From: Deltaproteobacteria bacterium
GTDB lineage: Bacteria > Desulfobacterota > Desulfobacteria > Desulfobacterales > C00003060
NCBI GenBank assembly: GCA_019309815.1
Contig: JAFDFO010000110.1
Coordinates: 1 to 6,961 of the forward strand
Reading direction: 5' to 3'
DNA length: 6,961 nt
The position numbers were made by a program, and so were the translations under genes. A model generated the notes under the pieces. That model was not told the origin of the DNA, searched no databases, and saw nothing but the letters and a program-made list of their open reading frames with translations. Shown here one piece after another: positions 1-5,438 of the stretch (position 1 is the stretch's first letter; the number at the start of each line of letters is the position of its first letter).

Positions 1-921
1 CGCCTCATCGTGCCCGGGTCCAGCCAAGGAAATCTTGACCTTCCCCCGTTCCTCCAAATACCTCAGAAAGCGGTTTTTCTCTTCCCGATTGTACTTGTGC
101 GCGCTGCCGACCGCGCTGTAGATGTTTCCGGAGTAAAAGCCTATCTCAACCACAGCAATAAGTCCGCCAAGGGCGTATAGCTCGTGATCAAAGGCCTCCC
201 AAGCCGCCAAGATCAATGCGCCGTTGACCAAAAACGCCAACAATGCATCTCTGTACCGCTCACAGTAAACGTGTCCGGCACCGGGAACAATCGCCAGCAT
301 GCCCGCAGTCGTTGGATTCTTACGCTTCAGGTCTCTTCTCTTATCAAGTTCCCTAAAAAGGTTCTCGATTCTGAATCTTGCTCGATTTTCAGAAGAGATT
401 TGGTTAAAGCAGGCTTCAGCATCATCCCATAACCCTTGTTCCAGGTAGACCCAGCCACACTGATAATGTGCTTCATCTTTGATGTTCTGATCATGGGTCA
501 TGGCAACAAGCTTTTCAAGGTGCATGATCGTGTCATCATAACGCTTGACTTGCACATATGCCTCGCTCATTCTGAGATAAGACTGGTCGGCATAGGTTGA
601 TTCGGGATATTGGCTTGCCACCAACTCAAATGCCTCAATCGCTTCTTCGTATCGCTCCCCTTTGAGATAGGCCAACCCAATCCTATACCTCGCAAGCACA
701 ACCTCTTCGGACTCCGGGAAGAAGTGTATGAACCGCTCGTATTCCCCGATCGCCCTGTAGTACTCGCCTCTTTGAAAGAGGTCCTCAGCAAACTGGAACT
801 GACGGTCGGAATCGAGAAGAAGAGCCGGGCTGGAGTGTGAGTAGACAGGGAGAAGACAAATGGTGATCAGTGCGGCGGCCACAAGCCATCCCGCCCGCCT
901 TAAGCAGGCCTTAGCGTTCAC
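1..921 (-). CDS. TPR-repeat envelope protein with C-terminal membrane domain (3' end beyond window)
   Basis: An open frame of 307 codons with no stop runs off the left edge, so the C-terminus is missing. It starts with GTG at 921-919, inside the end of the yidD-like gene (11-base overlap), with a GGTGG sequence just upstream; the only nearby ATG is out of frame. The GTG start gives a good Sec signal: basic residues near 4-9, a hydrophobic stretch at about 12-27, then polar serines. Four degenerate tetratricopeptide repeats follow at about residues 43-76, 77-110, 111-145 and 147-180, with the usual AxxxFxxxxxxYP spacing. After a charged linker (181-203) comes PGAGHVYCERY (213-223) and two hydrophobic segments (about 225-243 and 249-270), then a charged tail. 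The PGxGxxY-plus-two-helices layout recalls small membrane domains of the DUF5683/TM2 kind, which is an inference. The partner and function are unknown; translational coupling to the YidD-like gene suggests a joint role in the envelope. Confidence 0.85.
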   Translation of the reverse strand, partial: MNAKACLRRAGWLVAAALITICLLPVYSHSSPALLLDSDRQFQFAEDLFQRGEYYRAIGEYERFIHFFPESEEVVLARYRIGLAYLKGERYEEAIEAFELVASQYPESTYADQSYLRMSEAYVQVKRYDDTIMHLEKLVAMTHDQNIKDEAHYQCGWVYLEQGLWDDAEACFNQISSENRARFRIENLFRELDKRRDLKRKNPTTAGMLAIVPGAGHVYCERYRDALLAFLVNGALILAAWEAFDHELYALGGLIAVVEIGFYSGNIYSAVGSAHKYNREEKNRFLRYLEERGKVKISLAGPGHDEA

Positions 922-1324
922 TGTGCCACCAGAAGTCATTATTCTCTATGGGGTCATGGAACCTGGCTTCCCCGTTCACATAGATCAGGGGAGCCAGGCG
1001 CATTTCGTTTGCCTCGTGGAGCAACCGGTCGCAAGACATCACCCACCCGACAAAAGCCCCATGTTTCTTAAGACATAGCAGGCTGTATTCTGAACAGCTG
1101 GGATACATAGGACACTCCTTACCGTCAATCGGCGATAAGTAGTCTCTATGGAACTGGACCAGGGTGCCAAGAGGACTAAATACTTTGCTTTCTTGCTCGG
1201 AAGGGGAGGAGTCGGTACCACGTTCTTTCCACGGCCCCTTGAACGGTTCCGCATACACGGCACCGCAGAATCCACAAATGAGAAACAGAAGGGCTATGTG
1301 CAGAAAAAAACTTCGCGTTCTCAT
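911..1324 (-). CDS. Secreted YidD-like protein (membrane protein insertion efficiency factor family)
   Basis: This 137-residue protein has an N-terminal signal peptide (hydrophobic at about 7-24, likely cleaved after VYA at residue 25) and a spacer to about residue 52. A YidD-type core follows at 55-103: FHRDYLSPIDGKECPMYPSC and then SEYSLLCLKKHGAFVGW. Classical YidD proteins are about 70-90 residues, cytoplasmic or membrane-associated, and end with an RCHPF-like motif. Here that motif is replaced by CDRLLHEANE and a tail ending in ENNDFWWH (127-134). Four cysteines in the core (71, 77, 84, 98) could form disulfides if it is exported. The ATG at 1324 has only a distant GGGAG sequence (about 13 bases), so initiation is not strongly marked. 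A weak promoter match (TTGTGC, 17 bases, TATTTG) lies at 1436-1408, just after the preceding gene. The family call is firm, but the exported location makes the classical role beside YidC doubtful. Confidence 0.85.
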   Translation of the reverse strand: MRTRSFFLHIALLFLICGFCGAVYAEPFKGPWKERGTDSSPSEQESKVFSPLGTLVQFHRDYLSPIDGKECPMYPSCSEYSLLCLKKHGAFVGWVMSCDRLLHEANEMRLAPLIYVNGEARFHDPIENNDFWWHSER

Positions 1325-1438
1325 AGCAAGATGAAAACTCCCGGTATACTCATTATTTGTTATTTAGGATTTGGTGCTTCCACTTTTTGGGTCCTATGTG
1401 ATCTTGGCAAATATGTAAGTTATTCATGAGGCACAACA

Positions 1439-2530
1439 CTAGGCCCGTTTGTCAGATGGAACACGGGATTGAGAGCGCAACGTCTCTGAAACCTCACGGG
1501 TCATTTCAAGCACCTTGATTGCGTGATCACGGCTCAGGGACCCGGTGCCGCAGCTGGGCGTAATCAGAGCCTGTGCCAGGATCTTTTCGCGTTGGATGCC
1601 GAGCGCTTCCAGCCGACTGGCCTGTGATTCCCATTTTGCTACAAGACTCGGGGCGGTTTCGTTTTCAATGTCTCCTGAATCTGACGTGGGGACAATACCC
1701 CAGGCAAGGATTCGGCCCTGGTCAAAAAAGGTCTTAAGCGAGGCCTCGTACAGGACCAGCCGGTCAAAGAAACCGTATGCATCAAAGCTGAGAATGTCTG
1801 CCGACGAGTCGAGGATCAACGACCAATCCGTATTAGCGCACACGTGGACGCCGGCAAGGCCCTTTGCCTGATGAATGGCATCGATAACTTCCGAAAGAAC
1901 GCGGGCGATGTCTTCTCGCGAAATGCTGATAAAAGCAGAGCTGCCAAAACCTGCCAGACCTGGCTCGTCGATAAAGACAATAGGGGGGACGTCCCGTTGA
2001 GATAGTTTCTCCACCTGCCAGCGTGCCTTCATGGCAAGGGTTTTGCCCACGATATCAAGAAGCCGGTCATCGTAGAAGACCGCTCGCCTGTTCTGGTCTG
2101 TCAGACCGGTGGCCTGGGTTACTGGTCCGGTAATCTGGCCCTTCAGTGCCACAGGGGGCTGCGGTGCTGATTCGATCCCGCCAAGGAGGGCAAAGAACCC
2201 TCTTGCCGTTTCCGGGGTGAGGACAAAGCGTGTGTCATCCAAGGGTGCTCCGCCTTCTGTCACGGCAAGGTAGTCCTCGTAAAAGCGGAGGACATCGTTC
2301 TCAAACTCGGGCTTTGAGGTATCGATGAAGACACGGCCGGTGTCATTCACGAGTCCGGGCACACCGCCCAGAAACTGGATCATCATACCCTCTTCCGGGT
2401 GAGCAGGCAGTTGAACCCACAGAGGAATATCCGGAGTATATTTCAGCACCAGGTCAACGGCTTCGTCGTGGTCGGCGATGGGAAGGCTGCCGATCAGGAG
2501 CGCGAGTGCGTTGCCTCTAAATTCTGGCAT
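1439..2530 (-). CDS. MetE C-terminal/UroD-fold protein, possible core-type methionine synthase or corrinoid methyltransferase
   Basis: The protein has 363 residues from the ATG at 2530-2528, preceded by GGGAAAGGGG about 7 bases upstream. A longer TTG start at 2611 would add 27 residues without a ribosome site and is not preferred. The N-terminus (GSLPIADHDEAVDLVLKY, 14-31) is typical of the UroD/MetE-like superfamily. IDEP at 187-190 matches the MetE DEP motif. HVC at 229-231 and SCG at 326-328 match the MetE zinc ligands His, Cys and Cys. The fourth MetE ligand, a glutamate about 24 residues after the His, aligns with Asp250 in ILSFDAYG. The length equals one barrel, so the folate-binding N-terminal half of classical MetE is absent, as in 'core-MetE' proteins that take methyl groups from corrinoids. 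The reaction is therefore inferred: zinc-dependent methyl transfer to a thiol. It is the first of three minus-strand genes, but a 114-base gap separates it from yidD. A 17-base palindrome lies in its leader. Confidence 0.8.
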   Translation of the reverse strand: MPEFRGNALALLIGSLPIADHDEAVDLVLKYTPDIPLWVQLPAHPEEGMMIQFLGGVPGLVNDTGRVFIDTSKPEFENDVLRFYEDYLAVTEGGAPLDDTRFVLTPETARGFFALLGGIESAPQPPVALKGQITGPVTQATGLTDQNRRAVFYDDRLLDIVGKTLAMKARWQVEKLSQRDVPPIVFIDEPGLAGFGSSAFISISREDIARVLSEVIDAIHQAKGLAGVHVCANTDWSLILDSSADILSFDAYGFFDRLVLYEASLKTFFDQGRILAWGIVPTSDSGDIENETAPSLVAKWESQASRLEALGIQREKILAQALITPSCGTGSLSRDHAIKVLEMTREVSETLRSQSRVPSDKRA

Positions 2531-2555
2531 AAGACAGCCCCTTTCCCGGACTGTA

Positions 2556-2572
2556 CAAGACATGATGTCTTG
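2556..2572. promoter_or_regulatory. 17-base palindrome in the leader of the MetE-like gene
   Basis: CAAGACA-TGA-TGTCTTG is a perfect inverted repeat with 7-base arms and a 3-base centre, 25 bases before the ATG at 2530 and upstream of its Shine-Dalgarno sequence. It is either an operator for a dimeric regulator or a small mRNA hairpin. No T-run follows, so it is not an intrinsic terminator. The regulator is unknown. Confidence 0.4.
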
Positions 2573-2730
2573 AGATTGGTCACGCCTAACACAGTTGACC
2601 CCGGCAGGCAAGGAGGTTATGGTGTTTCACCCGCCTGACCGGACGTGCGGAACGATGGCTGAGGCAAGTGGGAGACACGAGCAAAAAGCCCGTAACGAAC
2701 CCTGAAAACGTACCCGTAGCCCGTCAGCGA

Positions 2731-2759
2731 TTGACACCCCGCGGTTTTGGTGCTATTCT
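2731..2759 (+). promoter_or_regulatory. Sigma70-type promoter for tatA
   Basis: A perfect -35 box TTGACA (2731-2736) and a -10 box TATTCT (2754-2759) are separated by exactly 17 bases. Transcription would start near 2766, giving a leader of about 75 bases before the tatA ATG at 2841. This is the best promoter match in the window. Apart from this promoter and the palindrome at 2556-2572, I see no convincing feature in the divergent region 2531-2840. Confidence 0.75.
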
Positions 2760-2840
2760 TGCTAAATCGTTTTGGATTTCAGGATACATAGTGCGTGACA
2801 TAAACCCTTTCAGATGAATAGGAAGAAGAGGGGGGCTTAG

Positions 2841-3038
2841 ATGTTTGGAATCGGCATGCCAGAACTGATCATCATTCTGGTCATTATTCTCATCATTTTC
2901 GGGGCGGGCAAACTGCCTGAGATTGGAAGCGGAATTGGAAAGGGGATCAAGAACTTCAAGCGGGCCACTTCCGGGGAACTGGAAGATAAACCTGAGTCAA
3001 ACGAGACAAATAGATTGGACGATGAGAACCACACTTAG
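2841..3038 (+). CDS. tatA: Sec-independent protein translocase subunit TatA/E
   Basis: This 65-residue protein is a typical short TatA. TatA forms the oligomeric pore or membrane-weakening assembly that moves folded proteins with twin-arginine signals across the cytoplasmic membrane, together with TatC and often TatB. The sequence shows the N-terminal GMPELI with Glu8, a single membrane helix (about 7-20), the conserved Phe-Gly hinge in IFGAGKLPE (19-27), and an amphipathic helix (about 28-42) with the pattern IGSGIGKGIKNFKRA. A short acidic tail follows (ELEDKPESNE and onward). A strong Shine-Dalgarno stretch (GAGGGGGG) lies about 5 bases before the ATG, and a consensus promoter lies 80-110 bases upstream. 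It stands alone: tatC is not in the window and ssb faces it, so TatC must be encoded elsewhere. TatA and TatE/TatB types cannot be separated with certainty, but the short length favours TatA. Confidence 0.93.
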   Translation: MFGIGMPELIIILVIILIIFGAGKLPEIGSGIGKGIKNFKRATSGELEDKPESNETNRLDDENHT

Positions 3039-3177
3039 TTCTTCGATTCTTGATTTTTCCAGGATCGATTCAGCCTGTGACTTCAGGCCAAACACCTCCC
3101 ACCGAAAGTCCTGATGGCCTCAGTCCCGAAATGAGGGATACCGCATCTCCTCGAACTTCCCCAAAACTCCATTTCGC

Positions 3178-3193
3178 CTGACGTTTCCGTCAG
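3178..3193. other. Small stem-loop between tatA and ssb
   Basis: CTGACG-TTTC-CGTCAG is a perfect 6-bp stem with a 4-base loop in the convergent gap between tatA and ssb. No T-run follows on either strand, so it could at most slow or stabilise a transcript end. The first part of the gap (3039-3177) shows nothing else I can support. Confidence 0.3.
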
Positions 3194-3243
3194 ACTCAGA
3201 TGTGTTACCGCCTAAACACCTGAACCGCAGAAGGGAGTGCATT

Positions 3244-3264
3244 CCCCGTAGGACTCCTACAGGG
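3244..3264 (-). terminator. Possible 3' stem-loop of the ssb transcript
   Basis: The arms at 3244-3251 and 3257-3264 pair around a 5-base loop. Read as minus-strand RNA, all eight pairs form (CCC, a U-G wobble, then GUAG with CUAC); on the plus strand one position is a C-A mismatch, so the minus orientation is favoured. It lies about 65 bases past the ssb stop. No uridine tract follows it on the minus strand, so it is not a standard intrinsic terminator; it may protect the 3' end or work with Rho. Confidence 0.3.
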
Positions 3265-3327
3265 ATCAAAAATCAATCCGTAGCCGTCGAACTCGCTTGC
3301 CTATCACAGGCTTCGTGCGAAGAAGGG

Positions 3328-3747
3328 CTAGAAGGGGATGTCATCCTCTGTCGGCCCTCTGGGTTCTTTTTCAGCCACGGCGCCGGAACTTGCATCCGAG
3401 GGCGGTTCGCCCTGAGTCCTGGAACCAAGCATTTGCATGGTTTGGGCCTCAATCTCAGTGGTTTTTCGCTTATTTCCCTCCTGGTCTTCCCATTCCTTTG
3501 TCCGGATACGTCCCTCGATGTAGACCTGTTTGCCCTTAGACAGGAATTCGCCGCAGATTTCCCCTAGTCGACGCCATGCTACAATGCGGTGCCACTCCGT
3601 GTGAGACTGTTTCTCACCGCCCTTGTCGGTCCAGGTTTCCGTGGTGGCGAGGGTAAAATTCGCAACAGCTGTTCCGCTGGGCGTGTAGCGGACCTCCGGG
3701 TCTCTTCCCAAGTTGCCTACGAGAATCACTTTGTTGATGCCGGCCAT
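3328..3747 (-). CDS. ssb: Single-stranded DNA-binding protein
   Basis: The protein has 139 residues. SSB binds single-stranded DNA as a tetramer in replication, recombination and repair, and recruits partners through its C-terminal tip. The OB fold covers about residues 1-108: MAGINKVILVGNLGRDPEVR at the start, then YTPSGTAVANFTLAT, TEWHRIVAW (50-58) and KGKQVYIEGRIRTKEW (71-86). The aromatic DNA-contact positions are kept, for example Trp53 in TEWHR. The linker is short (about 109-131) and the protein ends with the canonical acidic tip EDDIPF. The start at 3747 is chosen because GAGGAGGA sits 3 bases before this ATG and it gives the normal N-terminus; an in-frame extension to 3885 adds 46 unrelated residues. 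It is monocistronic and convergent with tatA. Nothing suggests a plasmid or phage origin, but a second ssb elsewhere in the genome cannot be excluded. Confidence 0.97.
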   Translation of the reverse strand: MAGINKVILVGNLGRDPEVRYTPSGTAVANFTLATTETWTDKGGEKQSHTEWHRIVAWRRLGEICGEFLSKGKQVYIEGRIRTKEWEDQEGNKRKTTEIEAQTMQMLGSRTQGEPPSDASSGAVAEKEPRGPTEDDIPF

Positions 3748-3856
3748 GGGTCCTCCTCTCACAGATAAGATAACGAAATGGTGGATGGTTGTGGTGTCCA
3801 TCAACGGGAAATAGCCACATTCAAGAGACGGCAGGCAGGACGAAAACGCTTCACAC

Positions 3857-3885
3857 TCCATAGTAGATGAAAGGTTTGAAATCAA
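3857..3885 (-). promoter_or_regulatory. Candidate proximal promoter of ssb
   Basis: On the minus strand TTGATT (3885-3880) and TATGGA (3862-3857) are 17 bases apart, about 110 bases before the ssb ATG. The -35 box is fair and the -10 box weak. It is an alternative to the stronger candidate further upstream; both could be used. Confidence 0.3.
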
Positions 3886-3921
3886 GAAAAATCGGAGCCG
3901 TGGTTTTCTGCAAAACCCTGT

Positions 3922-3950
3922 TTTATCCTTGATTCGGGCATCTCTTTCAA
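3922..3950 (-). promoter_or_regulatory. Candidate distal promoter of ssb
   Basis: On the minus strand TTGAAA (3950-3945) and GATAAA (3927-3922) are separated by exactly 17 bases. The -35 box matches five of six consensus bases and the -10 box four. Transcription would start near 3915, giving a leader of about 170 bases to the ssb start at 3747. Confidence 0.4.
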
Positions 3951-4040
3951 TGTAAAGAAATCGGGATCATCTCCCGATTAGTTGTGGTTAATTACGGTAA
4001 AATAAGTGTGTCATCTCCAATAGAGCAGGTGTGATCCCAA

Positions 4041-4074
4041 AGGGTTCAAGGGTTCGAGGATTCAAGGGTTCAAG
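4041..4074 (+). repeat. Left TTCAAGG-type repeat array of a decayed cassette
   Basis: Four tandem degenerate units of about 8 bases (GGGTTCAA, GGGTTCGA, GGATTCAA, GGGTTCAA) fill this stretch. The core AGGATTCAAGGGTT (4057-4070) is perfectly inverted at 4415-4428, at the end of the four-helix-bundle remnant. Together with the right array it brackets about 410 bases that contain no intact gene. I infer the left boundary of a decayed insertion or cassette. Confidence 0.6.
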
Positions 4075-4127
4075 TGAAAAGCAAGAAATATTGAAGACCC
4101 CTCCAGCAAGCTGGAAGGAATGTTCTG

Positions 4128-4159
4128 CCTTACGGCAGTGCTTCGCAGCGACCGTAAGG
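4128..4159. other. Stem-loop in the GC-rich segment of the cassette
   Basis: CCTTACGG (4128-4135) pairs perfectly with CCGTAAGG (4152-4159) around a 16-base loop that holds a nested TGC-TTC-GCA mini-stem. A smaller stem, TCCAG-CAAG-CTGGA (4102-4115), lies just upstream, and CCGCC-TCT-GGCGG follows at about 4198-4210. The whole of 4086-4290 is rich in such inverted repeats and encodes no recognisable protein. It may be a small structured repeat element or an RNA-forming insertion; the identity is unknown. Confidence 0.4.
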
Positions 4160-4290
4160 AACGCTGCCATTTTCAGAGTCGCTCGCTAACCTTTATCCGC
4201 CTCTGGCGGGCCGCAAGCCCCGCTTAACGGGATCTCTGCTAGGCTCCGACAAGCTACGGTGAATGCGCTCGCTATTGCGGTTCAAAGAAA

Positions 4291-4431
4291 GGAACCCAGA
4301 TTTTGTTGGCAGGAGATTTGGGCTTCATTGAAAAAAGTGACTTGGGTACGCTAAAAAAAGACATTGCAGAAATCAAAAGAATGTTAACGGCGCTGACAAA
4401 GTCTTTAGAAAAGAAACCCTTGAATCCTTGA
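4291..4431 (+). pseudogene. C-terminal remnant of a four-helix-bundle (23S rRNA intervening-sequence type) protein gene
   Basis: Reading from GGA at 4291 to TGA at 4429-4431 gives 46 codons beginning GTQILLAGDLGFIEKSDLG, followed by a charged helix containing KKDIAEIKRMLTALTKSLEK. This matches the last part of the four-helix-bundle family (also called 23S rRNA-IVS or S23-type proteins), whose members carry a (E)TQILLA-DLG turn and end in a helix with an EIKRMLxALxxSL pattern. Normal members have about 115-130 residues; here the first two thirds are missing. The frame is closed upstream by TAG at 4240-4242, no start codon or ribosome site precedes it, and the sequence before 4291 does not look like the family. 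The stop codon lies in the right TTCAAGG-type repeat. I infer a gene broken by deletion or by insertion of the structured segment before it. Family assignment is from memory of the motif and fairly confident. Confidence 0.6.
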
Positions 4432-4452
4432 CCCCTTGGATCCTTGGACCCT
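4415..4452 (-). repeat. Right TTCAAGG-type repeat array, inverted relative to the left array
   Basis: The stretch reads as repeated CCTTGAAT/CCTTGACC/CCTTGGAT/CCTTGGAC units, the reverse complement of the left array at 4041-4074. AACCCTTGAATCCT (4415-4428) is an exact inverted copy of 4057-4070. The last codons and stop of the four-helix-bundle remnant are embedded in it, so the array belongs to the same unit as that gene. Confidence 0.6.
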
Positions 4453-4475
4453 CTTCTCCAACTAAATTGGAGAAG
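4453..4475. other. Perfect 9-bp stem-loop at the right edge of the cassette
   Basis: CTTCTCCAA-CTAAA-TTGGAGAAG is a perfect inverted repeat with a 5-base loop, directly abutting the right repeat array. Neither strand has a following T-run, so it is not a standard terminator. It may be the outer end of the cassette or a transcript-end structure. Confidence 0.45.
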
Positions 4476-4494
4476 AACCAGAAATCGTTACCTA

Positions 4495-4521
4495 TTGTGC
4501 AATGTGATCGGTTAATATAAA
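4495..4521 (+). promoter_or_regulatory. Weak candidate promoter for the methyltransferase-AmrS pair
   Basis: TTGTGC (4495-4500) and TATAAA (4516-4521) are 15 bases apart, shorter than the optimum. The -10 box matches five of six bases. It is the best match in the 180 bases before the methyltransferase and would give a leader of about 125 bases. The rest of 4476-4653 shows no clear feature. Confidence 0.3.
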
Positions 4522-4653
4522 AAGTTGGCGGGCTGTTAATCGAGAGAGTGGTGTGCAAGGAAGAAGTGACAAACAAAGGTCGCTGTTTCGACAACAGATA
4601 ACCTGCGACTGTCAACAGAGAATAGCGATTGTTTGGCCAGGGCACATATTCCC

Positions 4654-5433
4654 ATGGGATACGTTTTCGAATACAAGATAGCCAGGAAGTATGACACCTG
4701 GTACCAGAATCCTGACAACCGTTTCGTTGCTGATCTCGAAGATCAGCTTCTGTTAAGGCTTCTTCAGCCTGCACAGGGAGAAAGGGTTTTGGACATTGGT
4801 TGCGGCACGGGGCGGCATCTTGAGATGTTTCTTAAGATGGGGCTCGACGTAACCGGTCTGGACCCGTCGCCTCATATGCTCGGGATTGCGGCCGAAAAAC
4901 TTGGGCACCGTGCTGAGCTTCATCAGGGAGTGGCCGAAGATCTTCCCTTTGAGGATAACAGCTTCGACATTGCCACCTTAGTTACCAGCCTGGAATTTGT
5001 TGATGACGCCCACAAGGCACTTGAAGAGGCGTGTCGTGTAGCCGAGAGTCGCATCTTCTTGGGTGTGCTGAACCGATATGCAATCAAAGGAATTGAGCGA
5101 AGGCTGCGGGGCATTTTCTCGGAGAGCGTCTATAATCGTGCAAGGTTCTTCAGTGTGTGGCAAGCCAAACGACATGTCATGCAGATTCTTGGCAAGATCC
5201 CTCTCAAATGGGGAACGGTTCTGCACTTGCCCATCGGCCTCAGGAAATACACTCAGCGTCTGGAAGAATGGCCGTTCGTTCAGAAATGTCCTTTTGGGTG
5301 CTTTATCGGCATGGTGGTAACCCTCGTGCCGAGGTATCAAACTCAAAACATTCCCATAGACTACGTTCGTCAGCCAAAGGGAGCTGTCACAGGATTGATG
5401 AAAACCCCAACACAGTCCAGGGGAGAAGGCTAG
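4654..5433 (+). CDS. Class I SAM-dependent methyltransferase, Methyltransf_11 type
   Basis: The protein has 259 residues from the ATG at 4654. A TTG at 4633 would add 7 residues, but neither start has a good Shine-Dalgarno sequence; the ATG start MGYVFEYKIARKYDTWY looks like the natural N-terminus of this group. The Rossmann core is at about residues 45-140: motif I VLDIGCGTG (45-53), the acidic ribose-binding residue Asp70 in GLDPSP, AEDLPF (94-99), and the FDIATLVTSLEFVDD strand and helix (104-118). A less conserved C-terminal region (about 140-245) with many aromatic and basic residues (NRYAIKGIERR, RARFFSVWQAKRHV) may form the substrate cap. The substrate cannot be told from sequence. The stop is 5 bases before the ATG of the AmrS-type radical SAM gene, so the two are very likely co-transcribed and translationally linked, which suggests work in the same pathway. 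Confidence 0.88.
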   Translation: MGYVFEYKIARKYDTWYQNPDNRFVADLEDQLLLRLLQPAQGERVLDIGCGTGRHLEMFLKMGLDVTGLDPSPHMLGIAAEKLGHRAELHQGVAEDLPFEDNSFDIATLVTSLEFVDDAHKALEEACRVAESRIFLGVLNRYAIKGIERRLRGIFSESVYNRARFFSVWQAKRHVMQILGKIPLKWGTVLHLPIGLRKYTQRLEEWPFVQKCPFGCFIGMVVTLVPRYQTQNIPIDYVRQPKGAVTGLMKTPTQSRGEG

Positions 5434-5438
5434 GGGCC

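Noticed and set aside
184..840. Plus-strand frames opposite the TPR gene.
   Set aside because: They are antisense to a well-supported TPR-coding frame and show no protein-like features.
2531..2611. A 27-residue N-terminal extension of the MetE-like protein from TTG at 2611.
   Set aside because: No ribosome site precedes it, and the ATG at 2530 has a strong one and gives the family's normal N-terminus.
2608..2690. A faint resemblance to cobalamin riboswitch boxes on the plus strand (GGTG, then GTGGGAGAC).
   Set aside because: The conserved core boxes and the receptor stem are not complete, and it points toward tatA and lies upstream of the tatA promoter, not before the MetE-like gene.
2619..2705. 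A 28-codon plus-strand frame starting ATG with a perfect AGGAGG two bases upstream.
   Set aside because: The spacing is too short for efficient initiation, the frame lies upstream of the tatA promoter, and the peptide has no recognisable feature.
3988..4170. A 60-codon minus-strand frame across the left repeat array.
   Set aside because: It is built from the repeat array and stem-loops, has no ribosome site, and resembles no family.
5157..5438. A 94-codon upstream extension of the AmrS frame.
   Set aside because: It overlaps the methyltransferase coding region in another frame and is not similar to the family's N-terminus, which begins at the ATG at 5439.
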